A model generated the notes under the pieces. That model did not search any database. It worked only from the letters and a program-made list of their open reading frames with translations, and had not been told where the DNA came from. The translations under genes were made by a program, and so were the position numbers. Source: Agelas oroides (taxonomy: Eukaryota; Porifera; Demospongiae; Agelasida; Agelasidae). From it: a stretch of 64,000 nt of DNA. Shown here piece after piece: positions 30,115 to 40,315 of the stretch. Position 1 is the stretch's first letter. Each line of letters opens with the position of its first letter. Location of the stretch: positions 1,559,720 through 1,623,719 of the forward strand of contig OX422189.1 of the NCBI GenBank assembly GCA_949130485.1, in the 5' to 3' direction.

Positions 30115-31788
30115 ATGGATCGCCGAGCTCGAGGTAGCCGAGGGAGGAGAGCGCGGGGGAGACGCATATGGAGCCGAGAACCCACTAGGCACCTAACTGA
30201 GGCAGCTACACCACCTCAACATCCGGTGGAAAGATTTACAGTATGGCACTCTAATGCCTCCATCGATGGTAGTGGGGGTTACGATTATGAATTTGTTAGC
30301 GATCCCCCCGATGAACTGAACTGCTCCATTTGCCTTTTAGTGTTACGTGATCCAAGCCTAACCAGCTGCTGTGGAAACCACTTCTGCCAATCATGCATAT
30401 CTCGCATCAAAAACGAAGGAATGCCATGCCCTCTGTGCAAAGAACAAGACTACTCAATCATGCTCAATAAGTCGATAATTCGAAAAGTGAAGGAACTCAA
30501 AATCAAATGTCCTAACAGTGGTCGTGGGTGTGAGTGGGTAGGTGAGCTTAGAAGCATTGAAAGACATCTGGATGTCTCTTGTGGTTTTGTTGAAGTTACT
30601 TGTGATTACTGCCAGAGTGAAGACATCCTGCGAAACAGTTTGTCCGATCATAAGAGCATATGCCCTGCACGCCCATACAGATGTGAATACTGTGGCTTCA
30701 AAGACAAATGGGTGTTCATAACGAGTATACATCATAGTAAATGTGAAAAGTACCCAGTGGAATGCCCCAACAAGTGTGGTATGGGAAAAATTCAGCGTCT
30801 CAAGCTCATTGAACATGTTAGGGGTGAGTGTGCTCTTGAAGAAATTGGTTGTAAGTTTGAGTATGCTGGCTGTCAAATTCGTCAGCCTCGAAAATATATG
30901 GCTTTACATCTGAGTAAAAATGTGTCGTCCCATCTAGCTATGGTTGTCTCACACTTACAAAAGAAGCTGGTTGAAAAAGATGAAATGATAGATGAGCTAA
31001 GAATATGCAATGAAGCCCAGAGTAGACAGCTTTCAGCACTAAAAGCAAGTGTTCAGTCACAAGAACGGGAAATTTCAGGACTAAAAAAAGAAGTTCAGTC
31101 ACAGAGGAAACAAATGGAGGAACTGGAAGCAAACACTGAATCTCATTCAAGAGCACTTGAGGTGAAGGTTGATGAAATGATAGACAGGCTAAAGATATGC
31201 AATGAGACACAGGGTAGGCAGTTAAAAGCAAGTGTTTGGTCACAAGAAAGGGAAATTTCAGGACTAAAAAAAGAAGTTCAGTCACAGAGGAAGCAAATGG
31301 AGGAACTGAAAGCAAATGTTGAATCTCAGTCGAGAGCACTTGAGAAGGTAGAAGTTGAAGTTGATGATATACAAAGCATCTTCTATGAACAAATTTTCCA
31401 ACTCCTTAAAGATATTGCATTGAGAAACCGTGAACTTGAGATGTCTAAAAGAAATGATGGTGGTGCTACTATTGGAGGTACTGCTGGAAGTGCCATGGGA
31501 CAGGTTGGTGCTATTTTTGGTACAGTATTGGGGAAATCACTTGGGGCACTAGTGGGTTTTGCTTCCACTGAGACTGAAAGTGTTGCAAGTGTGCTTTCAA
31601 AGATGGGCGAAAATGAGAAGCAATGTGTCATTATCACAGCCATCAAAATTGCACGTGAACGTAACCTTGTAGAAGAGCTTCTTACAAAATCCATTCTTAA
31701 CAACCCGGCTAAAGCTCGGTCTTTCCTTATGGTTGTACTGAAAACGTTGAACTTTGAAGTGCATGTGCAACAGTACAGAAGACACTAA
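30115..31788 (+). CDS. RING/TRAF-zinc-finger glycine-zipper protein, gene 2
   Basis: 557 residues, one exon, same architecture as gene 1: Arg-rich N-terminus, RING (CSICLLVLRDPSLTSCCGNH and CPLC), TRAF-type zinc fingers, coiled coil, glycine zipper at about 449-482 (IGGTAGSAMGQVGAIFG, VLGKSLGALVGF) and the conserved 75-residue tail. It is longer than gene 1 because a coiled-coil block of about 60 residues is duplicated (EREISGLKKEVQSQRKQMEE occurs twice). The zinc-finger region is nearly the same as in gene 3, whereas the tail resembles gene 1, so gene conversion or unequal exchange is likely. All RING metal ligands are present. Confidence 0.9.
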   Translation: MDRRARGSRGRRARGRRIWSREPTRHLTEAATPPQHPVERFTVWHSNASIDGSGGYDYEFVSDPPDELNCSICLLVLRDPSLTSCCGNHFCQSCISRIKNEGMPCPLCKEQDYSIMLNKSIIRKVKELKIKCPNSGRGCEWVGELRSIERHLDVSCGFVEVTCDYCQSEDILRNSLSDHKSICPARPYRCEYCGFKDKWVFITSIHHSKCEKYPVECPNKCGMGKIQRLKLIEHVRGECALEEIGCKFEYAGCQIRQPRKYMALHLSKNVSSHLAMVVSHLQKKLVEKDEMIDELRICNEAQSRQLSALKASVQSQEREISGLKKEVQSQRKQMEELEANTESHSRALEVKVDEMIDRLKICNETQGRQLKASVWSQEREISGLKKEVQSQRKQMEELKANVESQSRALEKVEVEVDDIQSIFYEQIFQLLKDIALRNRELEMSKRNDGGATIGGTAGSAMGQVGAIFGTVLGKSLGALVGFASTETESVASVLSKMGENEKQCVIITAIKIARERNLVEELLTKSILNNPAKARSFLMVVLKTLNFEVHVQQYRRH

Positions 31789-32954
31789 ATATAACTATGT
31801 TGCCAGTGTATTCATCTTTGATACATTAATACATGCACATCATGCATCCTATATTCATGACAGACACACTGTGTCTTTGTGTATAAATGTTCCAGAGGAG
31901 GCCAGGGGTGAGGAGGAATGAGAGAAAGTTATGTTGTAGTTGGCTACCCACCTACTCTGCAAATGTGCTTGACCTACATTATTGTATAACAGTGTACATG
32001 TGTTACAGTGATAAGCATCTTGCCAGGGAACATGTGCCGAACTTGTGCCGAACACATTCTCCTGAACAGATATCACTATAGGATCAGGCAAAATGTATGT
32101 CATGTTCCTGGCTTATCACGTACAGTAACACAATGTAATGTACTGTGTCACAGGTCAAGCGCATTTGCTTAAGAGGGAAAATCTCAGTTAAACCCGGCCC
32201 ACATCTGTTGTATAAGCAAAACTATGGATAGTGCATGCAAATATATATAGCCTCATTCCCATCCAGGAGTCCCATGCAGTTTTTGGTTTGCATTCACAAT
32301 ATAGTACATGGAAGCAGAAGACCTGTTCTAGCAACCTAGTTGAAGAAATGTTAGTGTACCACTAGTCAGTGCCCCCACACTGTTTCTGGAACAAACTGGA
32401 AATGAAACCTCTGCTCAACCCTACGCCCCACCTTGTTTTAAAAACACACTTCCTGTTTGGGGTAGCTACTATATAGGCCTATGCTCTTCCCCATCCATGT
32501 ATTATTGTGAAGCAAACTGAGGAGTAGAAACGGGGGAGCCTGCGAACGAGGCTTGTGGAAACATATTAGCTGATTTCTCTATAGAGTGTCCTCTGACAAA
32601 ACAAATTGCAATCCTCCTTCACAAATCTGCATAGCAGTAACTTACTACCTTACTATGTGAGGGCATGCAGTGATATCTCCATTTAGTTCCAAAACATGTA
32701 AAACCATTTTCTGACATGTATCACTAGAAAAATGACAAAATTCATCAAGTATTCCCAGTTGCAAGAATTCACGTACTGACCCAGCAACATAAATTAGCCA
32801 GAAAGTCACTGCATAGATAGTGGAATGGAGTCCCACTCCACTATCTATGGTACAAATGTGCAAATGAGATCAGTTCGGGATAGAACTTGGGGGCTAACAC
32901 ACTTCTCAGAGAAACACCCACGCGTGATAATTAACGTGTACCCCGGCCGGCCCC
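31789..32954. other. Spacer between RING-zipper genes 2 and 3
   Basis: It begins with the shared 3' flank (GCCAGTGTATTCATC). A 38-bp palindrome at 32812-32849 (CATAGATAGTGG to CCACTATCTATG) resembles the 7-bp-TSD micro-elements, but its flanks (GTCACTG and GTACAAA) do not match. A degenerate AGCCTCATTCCCA end lies at 32250. No exon was recognised. The gene 3 promoter is presumably within the last 300 bp. Confidence 0.45.
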
Positions 32955-32987
32955 ATGCCCGCCCGTCGCGTGAGCTCGCCACGGACA

Positions 32988-34670
32988 ATGGATCACCCGC
33001 ACCACCGGCACCGAGGTGGTCGAGGGAATTGTAAGCGGAGTGCGCGGGGGAGACAAACGTGGAACAGAGGGCCCACTAGACACCTAACTGAGGCAGCTAC
33101 ACCGCCTCAAATTCCGGTGGATACTTATGCAGTATGGCACTCTAATGTCGCCACTGGCGACGACTTCGAATTCTGGCACGGTGCACGTTCCTTTGATACC
33201 GGTGCCTCCACCGAGGGTAGTGGGGGTTACGATTATGAATTTGTTAGCGACTCCCCCGATGAACTGAAATGCTCCATTTGCCTTTTAGTGTTACGTGATC
33301 CAAGCCTAACCAGCTGCTGTGGAAACCACTTCTGCCAATCATGCATATCTCGCATCAAAAACGAAGGAATGTCATGCCCTCTGTGCAAAGAACAAGACTA
33401 CTCAATCATGCTCAATAAGTCGATAATTCGAAAAGTGAAGGAACTCAAAATCAAATGTCCTAACAGTGGTCGTGGGTGTGAGTGGTTGGGTGAGCTTAGA
33501 AGCATTGAAAGACATCTGGATGTCTCTTGTGGTTTTGTTGAAGTTACTTGTGATTACTGCCAGAGTGAAGACATCCTACGACACAGCTTGTCTCATCATA
33601 AGAGCATATGCCCTGCACGCCCATACAGATGCGAATACTGTGGCTTCAAAGACAAATGGGAATTCATAACGAGTATACATCATAGTGAATGCGAAAATTA
33701 CCCAGTGGAATGCCCCAACAACTGTGATGTTGGGGCAGTTCAGCGCCATGAACTTGATAAGCATGTTAGGGAAGAGTGTACCCTTCGAGGAGTTGGTTGT
33801 GAGTTTGAGTGCGTTGGTTGTCAAGTTCGTTGTCCTCAAAAGCATATGGCTCGACACCTGAGTGAAGTGTCATCCCATCTAGGTATGGTTGTCTCACACT
33901 TCCAAAACAAGTTGGCAGAGAAAGATGAAGTAATAGAAGAGCTAAGAATGTGCAGCAAAACACAGAGTCGACAGCTTTCAGCACTAACAACAAGTGTTCA
34001 GTCACAGAAGAAACACATAAAGGAGCTGGAAACAAACACCGAGCTAGTATCAGCACTAGTTCAGTCACAAGTAAGTGAAATTTTTGAACTAAGAGCAAAT
34101 ATTCAGTCACAGAAGGATTACATAAAGGAATTGGAAGCAAACATAAAACCTAGTGCACGAGCAAGAGAGAAGCTGGAATTTGGTATGCATAGCATCTTTT
34201 ATGTACAAATTTTCCAGCTTCTAAAGGATATTACATCAAGAAATCATGACATACACATGTCCAATTCCAATAGAAATGAAGTGAGAATAGGAGCGACCAT
34301 ATTAGGTGCAGCGGCTGGTGGTGCTCTCATTGGTAGTGCTGTTGCTGGTGGCATTCCTGCAGTTGGTTATGTTGGCGGCAGTTATGCTGCACACGAAAAA
34401 TTATTCAGCGGTATAATTCTTGGGGGAACAATTGGAGCAGTAGCTGTTTTATTTTTCAGTGAGCCTGCAAGTGTTGCAAGCGTCACATTTTCAAAGATGG
34501 ATGAAAAGGAGAAACAACATGTTGCACGTATAGCAATCCAGGTTGCACGTGAACACAATCTTGACTTTGTGGAACATCTTCTTGCAAGAACAATTCTTGA
34601 CAACCCAGTTAAAGCTCGATCATTTCTCCTAGCTGTACTAAAACGGCTAAACTATAAAGTACAATACTAA
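32988..34670 (+). CDS. RING/TRAF-zinc-finger glycine-zipper protein, gene 3
   Basis: 560 residues from the ATG at 32988, chosen over the in-frame ATG at 32955 because GGACAATG-Met-Asp is shared with the other paralogues. The order is basic N-terminus, RING with all eight ligands (CSICLLVLRDP to CPLCKEQ), TRAF-type zinc fingers, coiled coil, glycine zipper and helical tail. The zipper is the longest of the four (GAAAGGALIGSAVAGGIPAV, then GGTIGAVAVLFF), broken by a polar insert around YAAHEKLFSG, so it could form two hydrophobic helices. The final basic residues seen in genes 1 and 2 are absent; it ends YKVQY. From RING to the third zinc finger it is almost the same as gene 2. Confidence 0.9.
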   Translation: MDHPHHRHRGGRGNCKRSARGRQTWNRGPTRHLTEAATPPQIPVDTYAVWHSNVATGDDFEFWHGARSFDTGASTEGSGGYDYEFVSDSPDELKCSICLLVLRDPSLTSCCGNHFCQSCISRIKNEGMSCPLCKEQDYSIMLNKSIIRKVKELKIKCPNSGRGCEWLGELRSIERHLDVSCGFVEVTCDYCQSEDILRHSLSHHKSICPARPYRCEYCGFKDKWEFITSIHHSECENYPVECPNNCDVGAVQRHELDKHVREECTLRGVGCEFECVGCQVRCPQKHMARHLSEVSSHLGMVVSHFQNKLAEKDEVIEELRMCSKTQSRQLSALTTSVQSQKKHIKELETNTELVSALVQSQVSEIFELRANIQSQKDYIKELEANIKPSARAREKLEFGMHSIFYVQIFQLLKDITSRNHDIHMSNSNRNEVRIGATILGAAAGGALIGSAVAGGIPAVGYVGGSYAAHEKLFSGIILGGTIGAVAVLFFSEPASVASVTFSKMDEKEKQHVARIAIQVAREHNLDFVEHLLARTILDNPVKARSFLLAVLKRLNYKVQY

Positions 34671-35671
34671 ACTTCATATACATGTGTAAGTATAATTACC
34701 CACAAGTGTATTCATGCAGCTTTGATACAGACACAAGCAATCAAAAACCATGGAAGGCCTGGGAATGAGGCTAGTGATACCTCAATCCTTTCCTGTGAGT
34801 ATAGCCCACTCTGTGCCAGCTGTTATTGTTGGTACACACACTTTGTAAAAACTAAGGGGGAGAGGCCTCATCACAAGATTAGATTGCAAAGGTTGCTCAC
34901 ACACAAATAGCATTACTATTGAGATGTGGCTCAAGAGTCAGCTGGTACAGTGTCAAGAGAAGTTGTCAATGGAAAGGGAATGAGCACATGCAGTCCAGAG
35001 TTATAAAAGTCTCTACCAATAGTTGCATGTGTGGCCAACTTGTGTAGAGGATGGAGTAGTGAGCCATTTAGCTAAGGTAAACTTGCACTGAACTTCTTGG
35101 GGTGCATTTTAGACTTGGTTAGTTTGATTAACTAAAAACAGCCTTAGCTACTAACTATCTATCTAGTGGGCACATTTGGATTGGGACAAAGGTCAGGTAG
35201 GTCACAAAGGACACTGCCGATTGCAAGGAGCCTACAGGGGGGATAATTTACTTTGTGATTATCATTAGATCATGCAGATATAGCTAGCCACACATGATGT
35301 ATAGTCTCGTGCCCAGACTACTTAATGCAGTCTGGGAACAAGACTACATGATGTATAGCTATATAGCTACAAAAACCATTTGGTTGCTTGACACGGACAG
35401 ATGGCCTCGTCACTTCATGGAGAAGGTTGGATGCTAGTAATTTACAATGGTACGTAAAATGGTTCAGGAAACACATCACAGTTGCTTTACTCAGCATCAT
35501 GTCAGGAATGAACGGGGTCATCATTTTAAAATCTTCGGGGCCTTGTTCTAAATATGCACGATAATAATTATTTCGCATGATTGTTGGCATGGAACGATCG
35601 TGGACCGGATAGGCGCGGTTTCGTGCTCACAGTCGAGTCGTCGATGGACCGGACCGTAAATAGGATGGACA
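34671..35671. other. Spacer between RING-zipper genes 3 and 4, with promoter block
   Basis: It starts with the shared 3' flank (AAGTGTATTCATGC). A diverged relative of the window-start repeat lies near 35050-35110 (AAGGTAAACTTGCA, CTTGGGGTGCA). A 45-bp fold-back element is at 35302-35346. The last 120 bases share a promoter-like block with the region upstream of gene 1. No exon was found. Confidence 0.5.
35293..35355. mobile_element. 45-bp TAGTCTCG fold-back, 9-bp TSD
   Basis: The unit 35302-35346 begins TAGTCTCGTGCCCAGACT and ends AGTCTGGGAACAAGACTA. It is flanked by the exact duplication CATGATGTA (35293-35301 and 35347-35355). It lies about 330 bp upstream of RING-zipper gene 4. Confidence 0.9.
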
Positions 35672-37222
35672 ATGAGCCGCCAAGGTCATCGAGGAAGGCG
35701 TGGGAAACAAAAGCGGAACAAAGAACCTACTAAGCAGCTAACTGAGTCGACTATACACCCCCAACCTACGGTGGATACTTTTACAATAAGGCACGTTGGT
35801 GCGGACGAATTCTATTCCGGTTCCTTTGGTGCAGCTGCTTCCCATAGGAAACCTGATGATAAAAATGGGGGTTACGATTATGAATTTGTTAGCAACCCCC
35901 CTGATGAGCTGATCTGTTCCATTTGCCTTTCAGTGTTACGTGATCCAAACCTGACTAGCTGCTGTGGAAACCACTTTTGCCAGTCGTGTATCTCTCGCAT
36001 CAAAAATGAAAGAAACCCGTGTCCCCTGTGCCAAGAACAGGACTACGCTGTCATGCTTGATAAGTTCTTCGTTCGAAGGGTAAAGGGACTCAAAATCAAA
36101 TGTCCTGGTAACAATCACGGATGTGAATGGGTAGGTGAGCTTAGAAGCATTGAAAGACATTTGGATGTATCTTGTGGTTTTGTTGAAGTTACTTGTAATT
36201 ACTGCCAGAATGAAGACATCCTACGAAAGAGTTTGTCTCTTCATAAGAGCACATGCCCTGCACGCCCATACAGATGTGAATACTGTGGCTTCAGAGACAA
36301 ATGGGAGTTCATAATGAGTGTGCATCATAGTGAATGTAGAAAGTACCCAGTGGAATGCCCCAACAAGTGTGGTGTAGGAAAAATTCAGTGCCAAGAGCTT
36401 GATAAGCATCTTCAGGAAGAGTGTGCTCTTGAAGAAATTGGTTGTGAGTTTGAGTATGCTGGATGTCCAGTTCGTTGGCCTCGAACATACATGGGTTTAC
36501 ATCTGAGTGAAAATATGTCATCCCATCTAGATATGGTTGTTTTGCACTTCCAAAAGAAGTTGACAGAAAAAGATACAGTAGTAAAGACACAAACTGGACA
36601 ACTTTCAGCATTATCATCATTCAAAGCTAGAGTTCGGTCACAAGAGAGGGAAATTTCTAGACTAAGAGCAGAGGTTCAGTCACAGAATGAGCTAATAGAG
36701 GAGCTAGAATCAAACAATGATTCCCTTTCAAGAGAACTTGATAAGATGAAGCTTGAAGCTATAGCTAATGATACACAAAGTGCCTTCTGTGTGCATGCTG
36801 TTTTTCAGCTCCTTGAAGATATTGCATTGAGAAACCGTGATATTTGCGTGTCCGACCCAATAAGAGACAAAGCAACTGGCATGTTAGGTGTAGTTGGAGG
36901 TGCTGCCCTTGGTGGTAATGCTGCACGTGAAATGGGACCAGTTGGTGTTGTGGTTGGTGCAGTACTTGGTGGCTCGATTGGGGCTATAATGGGCTTTGGT
37001 TCTACTGAATCTGAATGTGCTGTAAATGTGCTCTCAAGGATGGGTGAACATCAGAAGCAACTTGTGGCAGGTGTAGCAGTCAAAGTTGCACGTGAATACA
37101 ATCTTGATGTAGCCGAACAGATTTTAGCAAATGCTATTCTTTACAACCCAGCTGAAGCTCGATCATTCTTTGTGGCTGTGCTGAAAAGGCTGAACTTAGC
37201 AGTGCATTACAAAAGACAGTAG
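35672..37222 (+). CDS. RING/TRAF-zinc-finger glycine-zipper protein, gene 4
   Basis: 516 residues, one exon. N-terminus and promoter resemble gene 1 (RQGHRGRRGKQKRNK). It has an intact RING (CSICLSVLRDPNLTSCCGNH to CPLCQEQ), TRAF-type zinc fingers, a shortened coiled coil, the glycine zipper (GVVGGAALGGNAAREMGPVG, then GAVLGGSIGAIMGF) and the tail (ARSFFVAVLKRLNLAV). It is the last plus-strand member, and the tail ends KRQ. All domains look functional. A partner or substrate cannot be read from sequence. Confidence 0.9.
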   Translation: MSRQGHRGRRGKQKRNKEPTKQLTESTIHPQPTVDTFTIRHVGADEFYSGSFGAAASHRKPDDKNGGYDYEFVSNPPDELICSICLSVLRDPNLTSCCGNHFCQSCISRIKNERNPCPLCQEQDYAVMLDKFFVRRVKGLKIKCPGNNHGCEWVGELRSIERHLDVSCGFVEVTCNYCQNEDILRKSLSLHKSTCPARPYRCEYCGFRDKWEFIMSVHHSECRKYPVECPNKCGVGKIQCQELDKHLQEECALEEIGCEFEYAGCPVRWPRTYMGLHLSENMSSHLDMVVLHFQKKLTEKDTVVKTQTGQLSALSSFKARVRSQEREISRLRAEVQSQNELIEELESNNDSLSRELDKMKLEAIANDTQSAFCVHAVFQLLEDIALRNRDICVSDPIRDKATGMLGVVGGAALGGNAAREMGPVGVVVGAVLGGSIGAIMGFGSTESECAVNVLSRMGEHQKQLVAGVAVKVAREYNLDVAEQILANAILYNPAEARSFFVAVLKRLNLAVHYKRQ

Positions 37223-37333
37223 TAACTGTATCACCATTACCTTCATGCATCACACTAATCAAGTTGGGATGACAGGCACAAAGGGCTTGTTATTGGTGTT
37301 TGTGTGCTGTGATTTGCTTTATACTTAGCTCCC

Positions 37334-37735
37334 TTAGGCCACTCCAAGTTAATTCATTGTTTCCCATTTTCCGCCCGCATCCATTTTATGAGCCGCATTA
37401 TTTTGTTCATCGTGATACGTTTATTCATTATTGATGGTGTTGCGGATCGCGTGAACAACTTAACGACCACGTGCTTGACCACAACTGTCATGAACTGTCG
37501 AAGTCCTGTGTTCAATGACCGATTTCGAATGGCCGGCACGCTTGTAAATGTTTGGGTTTACTCTGTATCAACCAAATGTACGGTGCTGCTGTCGACGATC
37601 ATTTCCGTGGCGGATGAAGAGCATTTGTTCATCGATTTGCCTCTGGTAATGAATAATGAATAGTGAACCGCCTGCCCGCATGTCCTTAAGTTTCCAGTGT
37701 AATGGGAAACAATGAATCAAATTGGAGTGGCCTTA
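37334..37735. mobile_element. 396-bp Harbinger-like MITE, TTA target
   Basis: The element 37337-37732 has about 30-bp inverted ends (GGCCACTCCAAGTTAATTCA and a near reverse complement), flanked by TTA on both sides. GG-starting ends with a 3-bp TWA target fit PIF/Harbinger. A related single end lies at about 38392. There is no transposase. Confidence 0.7.
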
Positions 37736-39073
37736 GCCACCTATACTTTTTCTCAATGTTCTGATGTCATTAGTGGTTATGCATGGTTATGCATGTATGG
37801 CAAGATTCATGTGAATTACACATAATAGACAATCCTGAACTGGTCTCGCAAGCCAGACCCACTTCTGCAAAAAAGGGAAGGGTCTGGTGAACTGCTGTAT
37901 ACAGGCAGTGTCCCACTGCACTAGTGCGGTCCAATCACGTTGCAGAATTTTGTCACATGATGCATTACTGTTTGAGTAGCAATAGCAAGGGTGAAATAGA
38001 GCTATAGGACATAAGGTAGATGCTGGTATTATGAGCCAGCTAAGCTGAATTATACTGCTCATTAGTGTAGTTTATTTTTCAGTCGCATCTAAAGGATTGA
38101 AACATTTCTCCAGAGAATGTACAGCTTATCATGAAAATAGGATCGATATTTTTCCCTGTAAGCAGTGGTTGTAAAGAAAGAACCTATGTAAATCACTCTT
38201 GCATGTATTATGAATCGACTGCTGGTATTATGAGTCACCAGGTGCTTTGTTGATTGAAACATTTTCAGTTGGAGTTCCAACTCTATTCTAGCATTGCACA
38301 ACCTGTCTCTGTTCTGATGGTCATTTATCTTGACTAAAGCACCTTCAGTCCACCATGGTATTAGTGTTAACATACACTGTTTAGGATTCATAAGGCCACT
38401 CCGATAAAATGTTTAGTTTCTGGTCCCCCGCCCGCCTCTATTTTTGGAAATCTATAAAATAAATTATTATTATTACGTATGGCAAATGGGCCATATATAG
38501 GCATGACAGGGTAGGTTTACATTTCCTTTTCATATTTATAATGCAATGGGTAGTCCCACATAGCCTCGCACAGCCAGACTCTCGCGTACAATGGAGGGTG
38601 TGGTCTACCGCCTATCTGGCAGCGGTGCAGTAAATCACTTCCTGTACTTTAGAAGCACTTCAAATGCACTTCCTGTACTTTCATTCCTTCACTGCACCCC
38701 CCATTATTTGGCAAGTGACATCGTATCTAACTAGTGACATCTGAGCACACAGTTCTACTTTATAACATATATCTACTAGTCTCGCAGGCCAGACTCTGGC
38801 CCGCAAGACTATATTTCTATATCATGCCTTCATGGACTTACACTCAAGTCTTCTGTCACTGACATGCTCGGATTTAGCCTCGTTCCCAGGCCATTCCCCG
38901 CCTAATACCCGAATCTGTAGAATGCTGGCCTCTGATTGGTCAAAGCGATTACATATGCGCAGCGTGGTGAATTTCGCGGGTTAGAGCGAGAATTCTGAAG
39001 CAGTCACTCAAAGTTAGAACGGGGGTGCCGATTTTTTTGTGACACCGGCTCCGCTTACTCGAGTCAACTAAAA
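37736..39073. other. Gene-poor spacer with partial elements
   Basis: It contains a partial TAGTCTC-type copy (GGTCTCGCAAGCCAGACCC at 37836), a short TAGTCTCGCAGGCC fold-back at about 38779-38813 with imperfect 9-bp flanks (TATATCTAC and TATTTCTAT), and one TAGCCTCGTTCCCAGGCC end at about 38876. No exon was recognised. Confidence 0.5.
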
Positions 39074-39232
39074 ATGTGTTTTAGATTAGAAGACACAGGG
39101 AGAATACAGTGGTTTGATGGACAGATAGTAAACTATGATCCTTCCTCAGGTCAGTATGGTGCTTATTTTCCATCTGACAATCAGACTATTTACATACATC
39201 CCAATGATAAAGATGTAAAATACCTAGAGTAA
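39074..39232 (+). CDS. Small Tudor-like domain ORF
   Basis: A 52-residue ORF (ATG in AAAAATGTG context) reading MCFRLEDTGRIQWFDGQIVN, then YDPSSGQYGAYFPSD and VKYLE. The order W-x2-G-x-I/V-x2-YD-x4-GxY-x3-F, with a final acidic stretch and YLE, resembles the compact Tudor/SGF29-like barrel. It lies about 200 bp inside a TAGCCTCG terminus (38876), so it may be a gene carried by, or trapped beside, that element. At this length an exon of a larger gene or a chance ORF remains possible. Confidence 0.45.
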   Translation: MCFRLEDTGRIQWFDGQIVNYDPSSGQYGAYFPSDNQTIYIHPNDKDVKYLE

Positions 39233-39639
39233 ACTAGCTCCGATTAACTATGCCTATGTTATTGTTTTGTCACACTGATTTGTTTCTAATTCACTATGCC
39301 TCAGCAGCTAGCTGTTCAGCTACTGGAATATGTCTCCAGTGATTGTCAAAGAAGTCTCATTTCTATCATATTAAGGATGATCGTATCAATCTTATTATTT
39401 TCAGTTGTAGATTCTTATGTATCACCACCTCTATGCATCAACTATAGCCTTGACTATGTGATGAAATCGATAAAGGCAGTTCTACACTTATAGGTTATTG
39501 GAAACTCTGCAGGCCCATACGAGTGGGCAGAACTCATAAACGATGTGGACCTGCCACGTTATCTGCACTGTGTGGATTTGCATCATTAAAGGAACAGTGA
39601 GCTAGACTTATACCAGGCAAAGTTTATGCGAAAGTCATA

Positions 39640-40315
39640 ACTCATATCTAACTTATCTGTACACGGGCAAGTAGTGATGATATTCATAGCCAATGACCAA
39701 AAAGGTGACTAGGATTCCACCTTTTTGACTTTTGTATAAATCCCTCCCATGAAGGAAGCTGAGACCTATATCAGCACTAGTGAGGAAAGCAGGAAGATAA
39801 ACCAGCCGTAAACTAGCATGGATCAAAAAAACTGGAGTGTGTGCGGTCAAATAGACATTTGCATAAAAGTACCAAAATTTCCTTGAGTTACTCATGGGAA
39901 GGAATTATGCAAAACATGCCACCAGTTACTCTTGGGGAGGAATTATGCAACAAGTGTTTTGCATAAATCCTTCATAATATACAATCTGTACACTATCTTC
40001 ATGGGCAGGATTTATGCAAAAGTCAAAAAGAGTAAATGCCTGCTCATTTCCTTGTAATTGGCTATGAATATCATTACTACACACCACACAATATGAAGGG
40101 GTAAGTTCCGTATCATTTGTTGCTTTTGCATAAATCCTTCCCTGGTATAGGTCTCAGCATGGGAAGGATTTATGCAAAAGTCGAAAAGAGTAGATACCCT
40201 CTCATTTCCTTGTAATTGGCTATGAATATCATTACTACATACCACACGATACGAAGGGGTAAGTTCCCTATCACTTGTTGCTTTTGCATAAATCCTTCCC
40301 TGGTATGGTCTGGGG
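39640..40315. repeat. Tandem array of ~150-bp units containing inverted repeats
   Basis: Two good units (about 40005-40155 and 40157-40310) begin GGATTTATGCAAAAGTC and end TTTTGCATAAATCCTTCCC, so each unit can fold as a hairpin. The core TCCTTGTAATTGGCTATGAA is shared. A diverged, oppositely oriented unit is at about 39655-39760. The short minus-strand frames here are products of the repeat. Confidence 0.8.

Noticed and set aside
32812-32849. 38-bp palindrome as a seventh member of the 7-bp-TSD group
   Set aside because: The ends fit (CATAGATAGTGG) but the flanks GTCACTG and GTACAAA are not a duplication, so I did not count it.
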